Source of the DNA: Pseudomonas chlororaphis subsp. chlororaphis | GTDB taxonomy: Bacteria > Pseudomonadota > Gammaproteobacteria > Pseudomonadales > Pseudomonadaceae | DNA: 64,000 nt | Assembly (NCBI RefSeq): GCF_003945765.1 | Contig: NZ_CP027712.1 | Span: 2,046,001 to 2,110,000, forward strand | Reading direction: 5' to 3' | Shown: positions 54,346 through 62,519 of the stretch, piece by piece | Numbering within the stretch: the stretch's first letter is position 1 | Layout: each line of letters opens with the position of its first letter | Position numbers and translations under genes: made by a program | Notes under the pieces: generated by a model | Told to the model about the DNA's origin: nothing | Seen by the model: only the letters and a program-made list of their open reading frames with translations | Database searches by the model: none

Positions 54346-56795
54346 GGCAGCACCTCCAGTTGCTTGACGCGGATCGGCTCGAACTCTTTTTTCAGCTGCG
54401 GTTGTTCCAGGCGTTCCTTCCACGGGTCCTGTTCGAAGGACAGGGAGAATTGCAGGCGCTCGTTGAGGGCCTTGCGCCGTTGCGGGTCTTCGATGATGGC
54501 CTGCTTGATGTGCGCCATGCCGACCCGCTGCAGGTAGTGCACGGTGCGCTCCAGGTAGAAGGCTTCCTCGCGGTACAGCTGCAGGAAAGCGCCGTTGTAT
54601 TCGCGCACTTCGTCGGCGGTTTTCAGCTTGACGAAGAACTCCGCGACCTCGGTCTTGATCCCGCCGTTACCACCGATATACATCTCCCAGCCCGAGTCGA
54701 CGCCGATGATGCCGACGTCCTTGATCCCGGCCTCGGCGCAGTTGCGTGGGCAGCCGGAGACCGCCAGCTTGACCTTGTGCGGCGACCACATGTTGAACAG
54801 GTCATGCTCCAGCTCGATGCCCAGCTGGGTGGAGTTCTGCGTGCCGAAGCGGCAGAACTCGCTGCCGACGCAGGTTTTCACGGTGCGGATGGACTTGCCG
54901 TAGGCGTGGCCGGAGGGCATGTCCAGGTCTTTCCAGACCCCGGGCAAATCCTGCTTCTTGATACCCAAAAGGTCGATGCGCTGGCCGCCGGTGACCTTGA
55001 CCATCGGCACCTGGTATTTGTCCGCCACGTCGGCGATACGCCGCAGTTCGGAGGGGGTGGTGACGCCGCCCCACATCCGCGGCACCACCGAATAGGTGCC
55101 GTCTTTCTGGATATTGGCGTGGGCCCGTTCGTTGATCAGGCGCGATTGCGGGTCGTCCCTGGCCTCGCCCGGCCAGGTGGCAATCAGGTAGTAGTTCAGC
55201 GCCGGGCGGCAGGTGGCGCAGCCATTGGGCGTACGCCAGTTCAGGTAGCTCATGGTGCCGGCGATGGTCAGCAGGTGCTGTTCGCGGATCGCCTGGCGGA
55301 TCTGTCCGTGGTTGAGGTCGCTGCAGCCGCAAATGGCTTTCTCGCTTTTCGGCTTGACGTCGGCCGCGCCGCCCACGGTGTTGATCAGGATCTGTTCCAC
55401 CAGGCCGGCACAGGAGCCGCAGGAGCTGGCGGCCTTGGTGTGCTTCTTGACCTCGTCGACGCTGAACAGGCCGTGCTCCTGGATCGCCTTGACGATGGTG
55501 CCCTTGCACACGCCGTTGCAGCCGCAGACTTCGGCGCTGTCGGCCATGCTCATGGCCTTGTCCTGGCCCTGGTGGCCGACGTCGCCCAAAGCGTTCTCGC
55601 CGAACATCAGGTGGTCGCGGATCTCGCCGATGGCGTGGTTCTCGCGGATCTGCCGGAAGTACCAGCCGCCGTCGGCGGTGTCGCCATACAGGCAGGCGCC
55701 GACCAGGATGTCGTCCTTGATCACCAGCTTCTTGTACACGCCGCCGATGGGGTCGGAGAGGGTGATGGTCTCGGTGCCTTCGCCGCCCATGAAGTCGCCG
55801 GCGGAGAACAGGTCGATGCCGGTGACTTTCAGCTTGGTCGAGGTCACCGAGCCCTTGTAAGTGGCGAAGCCCAGTTGAGCGAGGTGGTTGGCGCAGACCT
55901 TGGCCTGTTCGAACAGCGGCGCCACCAGGCCGTAGGCGATGCCGCGATGGCTGGCGCATTCGCCGATGGCGTAGATGCGTGGGTCGTAGGTCTGCAGGGT
56001 GTCGTTGACCAGGATCCCGCGGCTGCACGGCAGCCCGGCTTTTTCCGCCAGCTCGGTATTGGGCCGGATGCCGGCGGCCATCACCACCAGGTCGGCGGGG
56101 ATGATGTCGCCGTTCTTGAACTGCACCGAGCCGACCCGGCCATTGCCCGCGTCGTGCAGGGCCTGGGTCTGTTCGCTCAGGCGGAATTTCAGGCCGCGGC
56201 TTTCCAGGGCGCTTTGCAGCAGTTGGCCGCTGGTCTTGTCCAGCTGGCGCTCCAGCAGCCATTCGCCGATGTGCACCACGGTCACGTCCATGCCGCGCAG
56301 CATCAGGCCGTTGGCGGCTTCCAGGCCGAGCAGGCCGCCGCCGATGACCACTGCGTGCTTGTGGGTCTTGGCGGTGTCGATCATCGCCTGGGTGTCGGCG
56401 ATGTCGCGGTAGCCGATCACACCCTGCAGGTCGTTGCCGGGAATCGGCAGGATGAACGGGGTCGAGCCGGTGGCGATCAGCAGGCGGTCGTACTCGGCTT
56501 CGCTGCCGTCTTCGGCGATCACCCGGCGCTTGACCCGGTCGATCTGCACCACCTTGCGGTTGAGCAGCAGCTTGATGTGGTTGTCCAGGTACCAGCTCAG
56601 GTCGTTGAGCACGATCTCTTCGAAGGTCTGTTCGCCGGCCAGTACCGGGGAGAGCAGGATGCGGTTGTAGTTGGTGTGGGGTTCCGCGCCGAAGACCGTG
56701 ATGTCGTAGAGCTCATTGCTCAGCTTGAGCAGCTCTTCCAGGGTGCGTACCCCGGCCATGCCGTTGCCGATCATCACCAGCTTGAGTTTGTTCAT
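54342..56795 (-). CDS. nirB: Assimilatory nitrite reductase large subunit (NADH, siroheme, FAD)
   Basis: This protein has 817 residues from ATG 56795, preceded by GGAGAG. N-terminal FAD/NAD domains: 'MIGNGMAGVRTLEELL' and 'HAVVIGGGLLGLEAANGLM'. Middle: BFD-like [2Fe-2S] cysteines ('CGCNGVCKGT', 'SSCGSCAG'). C-terminal siroheme/[4Fe-4S] domain: 'CVGSEFCRFGTQ' and 'SGCPRNCAEAGI'. It reduces nitrite to ammonium with NADH. It heads the nirB-nirD-reductase-cobA operon behind a NasT-type leader. Confidence 0.96.
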   Translation of the reverse strand: MNKLKLVMIGNGMAGVRTLEELLKLSNELYDITVFGAEPHTNYNRILLSPVLAGEQTFEEIVLNDLSWYLDNHIKLLLNRKVVQIDRVKRRVIAEDGSEAEYDRLLIATGSTPFILPIPGNDLQGVIGYRDIADTQAMIDTAKTHKHAVVIGGGLLGLEAANGLMLRGMDVTVVHIGEWLLERQLDKTSGQLLQSALESRGLKFRLSEQTQALHDAGNGRVGSVQFKNGDIIPADLVVMAAGIRPNTELAEKAGLPCSRGILVNDTLQTYDPRIYAIGECASHRGIAYGLVAPLFEQAKVCANHLAQLGFATYKGSVTSTKLKVTGIDLFSAGDFMGGEGTETITLSDPIGGVYKKLVIKDDILVGACLYGDTADGGWYFRQIRENHAIGEIRDHLMFGENALGDVGHQGQDKAMSMADSAEVCGCNGVCKGTIVKAIQEHGLFSVDEVKKHTKAASSCGSCAGLVEQILINTVGGAADVKPKSEKAICGCSDLNHGQIRQAIREQHLLTIAGTMSYLNWRTPNGCATCRPALNYYLIATWPGEARDDPQSRLINERAHANIQKDGTYSVVPRMWGGVTTPSELRRIADVADKYQVPMVKVTGGQRIDLLGIKKQDLPGVWKDLDMPSGHAYGKSIRTVKTCVGSEFCRFGTQNSTQLGIELEHDLFNMWSPHKVKLAVSGCPRNCAEAGIKDVGIIGVDSGWEMYIGGNGGIKTEVAEFFVKLKTADEVREYNGAFLQLYREEAFYLERTVHYLQRVGMAHIKQAIIEDPQRRKALNERLQFSLSFEQDPWKERLEQPQLKKEFEPIRVKQLEVLP

Positions 56796-56858
56796 TTCGC
56801 TCTCCGCGTAGACAGGCCGTCGGGCGTGCCGGGCCTGGCTCGATAAACGTTGCGCAAA

Positions 56859-56919
56859 CAAAAAAGGCGCCCCGCCAGTTGCCTGGCAGGACGCCTTTGT
56901 CCGGTCCCGTTCTCTCGGG
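56859..56919 (-). promoter_or_regulatory. ANTAR-type antitermination leader of the nirB operon
   Basis: On the minus strand hairpin P1 (56906-56919) is CCCG-AGAGAA-CGGG and P2 (56889-56902) is GGAC-AAAGGC-GTCC. Both six-base loops have A at position 1 and G at 4, as in ANTAR protein targets. P2 shares its 3' half with the 5' arm of a long terminator (56860-56897, AAGGCGTCCTGCCAG pairing with CTGGCGGGGCGCCTT, GCAA loop, then six Ts). NasT binding to P1/P2 would prevent the terminator. Confidence 0.85.
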
Positions 56920-56975
56920 AAAACCCATCCTTCGTCGTTGAAGGCCGGGTCGTATGTGCTGTTGGGAGAATTAAT

Positions 56976-56990
56976 GCAGCGGTTGTGCCA
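56976..56990 (-). promoter_or_regulatory. Sigma-54 promoter of nirB operon
   Basis: TGGCACAACCGCTGC on the minus strand fits TGGCACN5TTGC, with GG and GC at the correct 10-base spacing. It lies 57 bases before P1 of the leader, so transcripts begin just ahead of the antiterminator site. Confidence 0.75.
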
Positions 56991-57103
56991 AGTCCCGCCA
57001 ATGGCGGTTTCAGTAGGCCTGGAAACCTGTCTCAGGCCGGTAAGGTGGGTTTTCTGCACCGATTCAAAGCGTCTTGCCCACTTCTGGCGCACGCTGCGCG
57101 ATC

Positions 57104-57239
57104 CCTGTAGCCGCTGCCGCAGGCTGCGATCGACGGCGTAGCCGGCGTAAGGCGGCATTCCCTACCTGCGGGTAAAACCGCGTCGTCAGGTTCTGCGGCC
57201 CCTGCGGTGCCGGTCGCAGCCTGCGGCAGCGGCTACAGG
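57104..57239. repeat. Paired REP, CCTGTAGCCGCTGCC class, widely spaced
   Basis: Arms CCTGTAGCCGCTGCCGCAGG and CCTGCGGCAGCGGCTACAGG are ~95 bases apart, the longest spacing in this window, just after the kinase gene and before the nirB promoter. Confidence 0.9.
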
Positions 57240-57251
57240 AAAACAGTGAGG

Positions 57252-58922
57252 TCAGTGATGCAGGAACAGGTACAGCAACAGCAGGTTGAGCAACAGCGAG
57301 ACCAGCGCCAGGGTGCGCCAGACTTTCAAGGGCTCGCGTTCCAGCAGCGGTCTGGGGCGCACGCTGAGGCTGCGGCGCTCGCCCTGTTCCAGCACCAGCA
57401 ACCACTCTTCGGCGGTTTCATAGCGCTGGGCCGGATCGGCCTGTACCGCGCGTTCCAGGCTCTGTTCGAGCCAGTCCGGCAGGTCCGGCCGATAGCGGCT
57501 GGCGCTGACCGGGGTGGTGAAGCGCGGGCGCTGGAAGGCTTCGATTTCGCCGTAGGGAAAATGCCCGGTCAGCAAGTGGTAGAGGGTCACGCCTACCGCG
57601 TACAGGTCCTGCCGCGGTGTCGGCGCCACGCCGTTGAAAGCTTCGGGGGCGATATAGCTCGGAGTGCCGGGCAGCAGGTGCGCCTGGTCCTCGGACAGGC
57701 CGGGGCAATAGGCCAGGCCGAAATCCAGCAGGCGCAGTTCGCCGTCGTCCCCGAGCAGCAGGTTTTCCGGCTTGATGTCGCGGTGCAGGATCTGCCGGCG
57801 GTGCAGCAGGCCCACGGCCCGCAGCAGGCGCTCGGCCAGGTCCTGCCACTGTGCCAGCGGCAAGGGGCCATGTTGTTGCAGATGCTCGGCCAGGGTCTGC
57901 CCCGGGTATTCGCGCATCACGTAATACAGATGCTGGCGGCTGGTCGCGGCATGCACTTCGGGAAAGTGCCGGCCGGCCACCCGGCGCAGGAACCACTCCT
58001 CTGACAGCAGCGATTGCCCGGCCTGATGATCGTCGTGCAGATGACCGGGCAGGGTTTTCAGCAGCCAGGGTTGTTGTTGCGCATCGAGCACGCGGTACAG
58101 CAGCGATTGCTGGCTGTGCCCGAGCACCTCGACGACCTGCCAGCCTTCGAAGTGCTGGTCCGGTTTGAGAGGCGGCGGCAGTGGCCATTGCTGCAAGTGA
58201 ATCAGGGCGTCGCCGATGGAGCTTTCGCCCAGGGCTTCGACCCGCACCAGCAGGGCGCTGGCATTGTCCTGGCTACCGGCCAGGTGCGCGGCGCTGACCA
58301 GGGTCTGCACCGCGCTGTCGAGGTCGGGCTGGTCGCGCAGGATCGCGGCGATGGCGGTGTCGCCCAGGGTCGCCCAGACGCCATCGCTGAGCATCAGGAA
58401 ACTTTCGTTTTCCCGCAGCTCGCCGTCGAGGAAGTCCACCACCAGGTGCTGGTCCAGGCCCAGGGCACGCTTGAGCACATGCTGCATGCCGGGTTGGTCC
58501 CAGACATGATCGTCGCTGATGCGTTGCAACTGATCGGCATGCCAGCGATAGACCCGGCAATCGCCGACATGGGCCAGGGTAAAGCGCCGGCCGCGCAGCA
58601 CCAGGGCGCTGACGGTGGTCAGCAGCGGCTGGCCGCCGCCGTTGGCCTGCAACCAGCGATTCTGCGCCAGCAGCAGGCGTTCCAGGGCCTGGGCCACGGC
58701 CCAGGTTTCCGGGGTGGCGTAGTAGTCCAGCGCCAGCGCCTGCAAGGTCGAGCGCGCGGCCAGGCCGCCGTCGGCGCATTGGCTGACACCGTCGGCGATG
58801 GCGAACAGCAGGCCCTTGCTGGCGGCCAGGGTCGGCGCCGGGGTGACCAGGCGCAAGGCGTCCTGGTTCTCCGCGCGCGGACCGATGGCGCTGGCCTGGG
58901 CGTGGCTCAGTCGCAGGCTCAT
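57252..58922 (-). CDS. Fused PP2C phosphatase and serine/threonine protein kinase, membrane-anchored
   Basis: This protein has 556 residues. Residues ~10-240: PP2C-type phosphatase with 'ENQDAL', 'AIADGVSQCADGG' and 'LMLSDGVWATLGD', 'GSQDNASAL' (metal Asp residues present). Residues ~265-520: protein kinase with 'HRDIKPENLLL' (catalytic Asp), 'LLDFGLAY' (DFG) and 'GTPSYIAPEAF'; the ATP-binding Lys is in 'WLLKTLPG', but the Gly-rich loop is reduced ('LGHSQQSLL'). One C-terminal membrane helix (~535-553). It follows the nitrate transporter by 7 bases, so it probably senses or tunes nitrate uptake. PP2C-kinase fusions are unusual. Confidence 0.93.
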   Translation of the reverse strand: MSLRLSHAQASAIGPRAENQDALRLVTPAPTLAASKGLLFAIADGVSQCADGGLAARSTLQALALDYYATPETWAVAQALERLLLAQNRWLQANGGGQPLLTTVSALVLRGRRFTLAHVGDCRVYRWHADQLQRISDDHVWDQPGMQHVLKRALGLDQHLVVDFLDGELRENESFLMLSDGVWATLGDTAIAAILRDQPDLDSAVQTLVSAAHLAGSQDNASALLVRVEALGESSIGDALIHLQQWPLPPPLKPDQHFEGWQVVEVLGHSQQSLLYRVLDAQQQPWLLKTLPGHLHDDHQAGQSLLSEEWFLRRVAGRHFPEVHAATSRQHLYYVMREYPGQTLAEHLQQHGPLPLAQWQDLAERLLRAVGLLHRRQILHRDIKPENLLLGDDGELRLLDFGLAYCPGLSEDQAHLLPGTPSYIAPEAFNGVAPTPRQDLYAVGVTLYHLLTGHFPYGEIEAFQRPRFTTPVSASRYRPDLPDWLEQSLERAVQADPAQRYETAEEWLLVLEQGERRSLSVRPRPLLEREPLKVWRTLALVSLLLNLLLLYLFLHH

Positions 58923-58929
58923 GGACGGC

Positions 58930-60141
58930 TCAGACCCGCGCCGCCGTGACGGCGGCGGAGCCCCAGGTGGTCCGCCAGCGGCGTTTCACCCCGTGCAGGC
59001 CGAACCAGGCCAGCACACCCAGGCTGGCGAACAGCCACAGGGCCAGTTGATAGCTGCCGGTGCTTTGCTTGATCGCGCCCATGCCCGCGGCCAGGGCGAA
59101 ACCGCCGATGCCGCCGGCCATGCCGATCAGCCCGGTCATCACCCCGATCTCGCGGCGGAAACGTTGTGGCACCAACTGGAAGACCGCGCCGTTACCCGCA
59201 CCCAGGCCGAGCATGGTGCACACGAACAGGGCCAGGGCCGCGTAGGAGCTGGGCAGGTTGAAACCGACCGCGGCGATGCACACCGCCGCGAAGCTGTACA
59301 TCACCAGCAGGGTGCGAATGCCGCCGAAACGATCGGCCAGCGCGCCGCCCAGCGGGCGCATCAGGCTGCCGCCGAACACGCAGGCGGCGGTATAGTAGCC
59401 GGCGGTGACCGGGCTCAGGCCGTACTGGTCGTTGAAGTAGCCGGGCAGGGCGCTGGCCAGGCCGATGAAGCCGCCGAAGGTCACGCTGTAGAAGAACATG
59501 AACCACCAGCTGTCGCGGTCGCCGAGGGCCTTGAAGTAGTCGGCCATGGATTTGGCCTTGGGCCGTTCCGGAGCGTTCCTGGCCAGCCAGGCGAACAGCA
59601 CCAGGGTCAGGATCAGAGGGATCAGGGCGAAGCCGAACACGTTGCTCCAGCCGAAGGCACCGGCCAGCAACGGCGCGAACAGCGCCGCGAATACCGTGCC
59701 GGAGTTGCCGGCCCCGGCGATGCCCATCGCCTTGCCCTGGTGCTGTGGTGGATACCATTGCGAGGCCAGCGGCAGGGCCACGGCGAACGAAGCGCCGGCC
59801 ATGCCCAGGAACAGCCCCAGCAGCAGGGCCTGTTCATAGCTGTGGATGCCCAGCTTCCAGGCGCAGAACAGCGCGCCGATGACAATCACCTGGCCGATCA
59901 GCCCGGCGGTCTTGGGGGACAGGCGATCGGCCAGCAGGCCCATGGCGAACCGCAGCACGGCGCCGGCCAGGATCGGCGTGGCCACCATCAGCCCGCGCTG
60001 CTGGGTGGTCAGTTGCAGGTCGGCGGCGATCTGCACGGCCAGCGGGCCGAGCAGATACCAGACCATGAAGCTCAGGTCGAAGTAGAGGAAGGCCGCGAAC
60101 AATGTCGGGGTGTGGCCGGATTTCCAGAAGCTTGAATTCAT
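58930..60141 (-). CDS. nasA: Nitrate/nitrite MFS transporter (NarK/NasA type)
   Basis: This protein has 403 residues with 12 predicted helices. Signatures of the nitrate/nitrite porter family: 'FDLSFMVWYLLGPLA' in helix 1, 'RFAMGLLADRLSPKTAG' after helix 2 and 'GMAGGIGGFALAAGMG' late. GAGGTG precedes the ATG. It imports nitrate for assimilation; P. aeruginosa uses the name nasA for this gene. It has its own sigma-54 promoter and antitermination leader and is cotranscribed with the kinase fusion. Confidence 0.93.
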   Translation of the reverse strand: MNSSFWKSGHTPTLFAAFLYFDLSFMVWYLLGPLAVQIAADLQLTTQQRGLMVATPILAGAVLRFAMGLLADRLSPKTAGLIGQVIVIGALFCAWKLGIHSYEQALLLGLFLGMAGASFAVALPLASQWYPPQHQGKAMGIAGAGNSGTVFAALFAPLLAGAFGWSNVFGFALIPLILTLVLFAWLARNAPERPKAKSMADYFKALGDRDSWWFMFFYSVTFGGFIGLASALPGYFNDQYGLSPVTAGYYTAACVFGGSLMRPLGGALADRFGGIRTLLVMYSFAAVCIAAVGFNLPSSYAALALFVCTMLGLGAGNGAVFQLVPQRFRREIGVMTGLIGMAGGIGGFALAAGMGAIKQSTGSYQLALWLFASLGVLAWFGLHGVKRRWRTTWGSAAVTAARV

Positions 60142-60241
60142 CGCGCACCTCAGCTGTTAAGAGTCTCGAAAGGAGTCATGAGCTTTTGCGTGGGGCGCCA
60201 TTACGGCCGCTCCACCGGCCCCGGGCTGTGGGGCCAAAACG

Positions 60242-60322
60242 AAAAAACGCCGCAACCCGTTTCGCCTGGGGCGAGAAGGGTGTGCGACGTCTTTGTCGTA
60301 GGTGGGGCAACCGCCGTTGGTT
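60242..60322 (-). promoter_or_regulatory. ANTAR-type antitermination leader of the nitrate transporter gene
   Basis: P1 (60309-60322) is AACC-AACGGC-GGTT and P2 (60285-60298) is CGAC-AAAGAC-GTCG on the minus strand; both loops have A1 and G4. The 3' part of P2 begins the terminator ACGTCGCA...TGCGGCGTTTTTT (60242-60290), which contains an inner CGCC/GGCG hairpin. Same architecture as at nirB and nasS. Confidence 0.85.
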
Positions 60323-60340
60323 ACCTGTATCGATTACATA

Positions 60341-60355
60341 GCCAGATTTGTGCCA
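60341..60355 (-). promoter_or_regulatory. Sigma-54 promoter of the nitrate transporter gene
   Basis: TGGCACAAATCTGGC on the minus strand fits the -24/-12 pattern with GG and GC 10 bases apart, about 20 bases before the leader hairpins. Confidence 0.75.
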
Positions 60356-60380
60356 AGAGTTGCAGTCCTGGTGTTCCGGA

Positions 60381-60447
60381 TCGCGGGCAAGCCTCGCGCC
60401 TACAGAAACTCACGGTTTTCTCCGTAGGAGCGAGGCTTGCCCGCGAT
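60381..60447. repeat. Paired REP, GGAGCGAGGCTTGCCCGCGA class
   Basis: TCGCGGGCAAGCCTCGCGCCTAC and GTAGGAGCGAGGCTTGCCCGCGA are inverted, ~20 bases apart, between nasT and the transporter promoter. Confidence 0.9.
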
Positions 60448-60473
60448 GGGGCCCGCACCGGTACCGCAAGCTT

Positions 60474-61049
60474 TCAGCCCAGCAACTCGCTCATGGCGAT
60501 GATCTGCTCGGCCACCTGGATTAGCTTCTGCTGGCGGCTCATGGCCTGGCGGCGCATCAGGGTGTAGGCCTGTTCTTCGTTGCAGTCTTTCATCTTCATC
60601 AACAGGCCCTTGGCCAGCTCGATGCGCTTGCGCTCGGCCAGTTGCTGGTCGCGGGCCTGCAGCTGCGCACGCAAGGCCTGGTCGCTCTCGAAGCGGGCCA
60701 TGGCCACGTCGAGAATGGGCTGCAGGCGCTGGGCCTGGATGCCTTCGACTATGTAGGCACTGACCCCGGACTTGATGGCGTGGCGCATCACGTCGGGGTC
60801 GTGCTCGTCGGTGAACATCACGATCGGCCGTGGCTGGTCGCGGCTGACCAGCACCACTTGCTCCATCACATCGCGGCTCGGTGATTCGGTATCGATCAGG
60901 ATCACGTCCGGACGCACCGTTTCGACGCGCGTCGGCAGGTCGATGGTCAGGCCCGACTCGTCGATCACCTCGAAACCGGCTTCCATCAGGGCCGCCTTGA
61001 GCCGACCGACCTTCTTGGCGGTGTCGTTGATCAGCAGGATACGCAACAT
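60474..61049 (-). CDS. nasT: NasT, ANTAR-domain antiterminator
   Basis: This protein has 191 residues. Residues 1-120 are a response regulator receiver-like domain with Asp53 in 'ILIDTESPSRD', but the usual Lys near the end is Val ('SAYIVEG'), so phosphorylation control is doubtful. Residues ~125-190 form an ANTAR domain: 'RKRIELAKGLLMKMKDCNEEQAYTLMRRQAM' (in parts). It binds two-hairpin RNA leaders and blocks termination; NasS holds it inactive until nitrate/nitrite binds NasS. Downstream of nasS by 15 bases. Confidence 0.96.
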   Translation of the reverse strand: MLRILLINDTAKKVGRLKAALMEAGFEVIDESGLTIDLPTRVETVRPDVILIDTESPSRDVMEQVVLVSRDQPRPIVMFTDEHDPDVMRHAIKSGVSAYIVEGIQAQRLQPILDVAMARFESDQALRAQLQARDQQLAERKRIELAKGLLMKMKDCNEEQAYTLMRRQAMSRQQKLIQVAEQIIAMSELLG

Positions 61050-61064
61050 GGTCTCGGGCTCCTG

Positions 61065-62276
61065 TCAGCGGCTGGCGAGAAGAGGGGAGCTGTCGCTCAT
61101 GGCGTGCAGCTGGAAGCTGCGGGCATAGGCGGCCGGGTCCGAACCGTCCCATAGCTTGCCGTCGATCAACTGGCTGCTGCGCATGTCCTGGCCCCAGGAC
61201 GCGACGCCGACGGCGGTGGCGGCTTCACGATAGAGCTCGAGTTGCTGCACCTGGCGCGCGATGCCCAGGTAATCCGGGTCTTCGCGCAGCAGGCCCCAGC
61301 GGCGGAACTGGGTCATGAACCACATGCCGTCGGACAGATACGGCAGGTTGACCGCGCCTTCATTATGAAAGCGTAGCGCGTGCAGGTCCTGCCAGCGGTG
61401 GCCGAGGCCGTCGGCATATTCGCCGAGCAGGCGCGGCTCGATGCAGTCCAGCGGCGCATCGAGGTACTCGCGGGCGCTCAGCAGTTGCGCGGTGCTCTGG
61501 CGGTTCTCGCGGCTCTGCTCGATGAAGCGGCTGGCCTCGAGGATCGCCATGACCAGGGCCCGCGCGGTGTTCGGGTACTGCTCGACGAAGGCGCGGGTAC
61601 AGCCGAGGACTTTTTCCGGGTGGTCGGGCCAGATCGCCTGGCTGGTGGCCAGGGTGAAGCCCAGGTTCTGGCTCACCGCGCTGGCGCTCCAGGGTTCGCC
61701 TACACAGAAACCGTCGATGCGCCCGGCCTGCAGGTGCGCGACCATTTGCGGCGGCGGCACCACCACGCTATCGACGTCCTGCAACGGGTGGATGCCCTGG
61801 GCGGCCAGCCAGTAATACAGCCACATGGCGTGGGTGCCGGTGGGGAAGGTCTGGGCGAAGGTCAGCCTTGCCCGGCTTTGGTGCACGTGCCGGTGAAGCG
61901 CTTCAGGAGTGGTCACGTTCAGGGCTTGCAGCTCTCGCGAGAGGTTGATGCTCTGGCCGTTCTGGTTCAGGCCCATCAGCACCGCCATGTCGCTGGCGTT
62001 GACCCCGCCGATGCCCAGGTGCACGGCGTAGATCAGGCCGTACAGGCTGTGGGCGGCATCCAGCTCGCCGCTCACCAGTTTGTCCCGCAGGTTGGCCCAG
62101 GATGCCTGGCGCTTGAGGTTCAGGGTCAGGCCGTAAGGCTGGGCGAAGCCCTGGGTGGCGGCGACCACCACCGAGGCGCAGTCGCTCAAGGCCATGAAGC
62201 CGAGGTTGATCGCGGTCTTTTCCGGGGCATCGCTGCCGTTGACCCAGGCCAGCGGGCTGACGGGGAGTTCGTTCAT
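61065..62276 (-). CDS. nasS: NasS, nitrate/nitrite sensor of antitermination
   Basis: This protein has 403 residues from ATG 62276 with GGAGGG 9 bases upstream. It resembles NrtA-type periplasmic nitrate-binding proteins ('INLGFMALSDCASVVVA', 'NLRDKLVSGELDAAHSL', 'FCVGEPWSASA'), but has no signal peptide, so it is cytosolic. It binds nitrate/nitrite and releases NasT. It is first in the nasST unit, which itself has a leader of the NasT-target type. It is divergent from pyrD. Confidence 0.95.
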   Translation of the reverse strand: MNELPVSPLAWVNGSDAPEKTAINLGFMALSDCASVVVAATQGFAQPYGLTLNLKRQASWANLRDKLVSGELDAAHSLYGLIYAVHLGIGGVNASDMAVLMGLNQNGQSINLSRELQALNVTTPEALHRHVHQSRARLTFAQTFPTGTHAMWLYYWLAAQGIHPLQDVDSVVVPPPQMVAHLQAGRIDGFCVGEPWSASAVSQNLGFTLATSQAIWPDHPEKVLGCTRAFVEQYPNTARALVMAILEASRFIEQSRENRQSTAQLLSAREYLDAPLDCIEPRLLGEYADGLGHRWQDLHALRFHNEGAVNLPYLSDGMWFMTQFRRWGLLREDPDYLGIARQVQQLELYREAATAVGVASWGQDMRSSQLIDGKLWDGSDPAAYARSFQLHAMSDSSPLLASR

Positions 62277-62307
62277 GGGGTGGAGCCCTCCATAAAAAAG
62301 CGTCCAT

Positions 62308-62392
62308 AAAAAAACGTCGCACCCGCGCGCCAGGCAGAGCCGGCGGGGTAACGACGCCTTTGTCTTTCGACCCACGCCGCCATTGGCCTGGG
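62308..62392 (-). promoter_or_regulatory. ANTAR-type antitermination leader of nasST
   Basis: On the minus strand P1 (62371-62392) has loop AATGGC on a GCC/GGC plus CCCA/TGGG stem, and P2 (62350-62367) has loop AAAGGC on a GAC/GTC stem; both loops have A1 and G4. The terminator (62308-62358) has the arms GCGTCG and CGACGT, inner stem ACCC...GGGT, then TTTTTTT. So NasS and NasT appear to control their own expression. Confidence 0.8.
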
Positions 62393-62411
62393 TGCTGATG
62401 CAGGTTGTGGT

Positions 62412-62426
62412 GCAAGGCATATGCCA
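62412..62426 (-). promoter_or_regulatory. Sigma-54 promoter of nasST
   Basis: TGGCATATGCCTTGC on the minus strand matches TGGC-N8-TTGC with the right spacing, about 20 bases upstream of the leader hairpins. Confidence 0.75.
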
Positions 62427-62475
62427 TTCACCGCTGATTTCGCCGCGTGCCTCGCCTGCGGCCCCCATGCCCGGC

Positions 62476-62481
62476 TATAAT
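62476..62481 (+). promoter_or_regulatory. -10 element of pyrD
   Basis: A perfect TATAAT lies 39 bases before the pyrD ATG; a convincing -35 is not obvious. Confidence 0.5.
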
Positions 62482-62519
62482 CGCCGCCTCATTTCGCCGC
62501 CACCGAGTCAAGCCCGCCC

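Noticed and set aside
54360-56846. Very long plus-strand open frame opposite nirB (and similar ones opposite acnD, fadB-like and pabB/ATP-grasp genes)
   Set aside because: High GC leaves antisense frames open; their protein is rich in Gly/Ala/Val/Asp/Gln/His shadows of sense codons, without motifs or start signals.
60474-61049. NasT as a phosphorylation-controlled response regulator
   Set aside because: The receiver-like domain lacks the conserved C-terminal lysine and no kinase partner is paired with it; control by NasS fits better.
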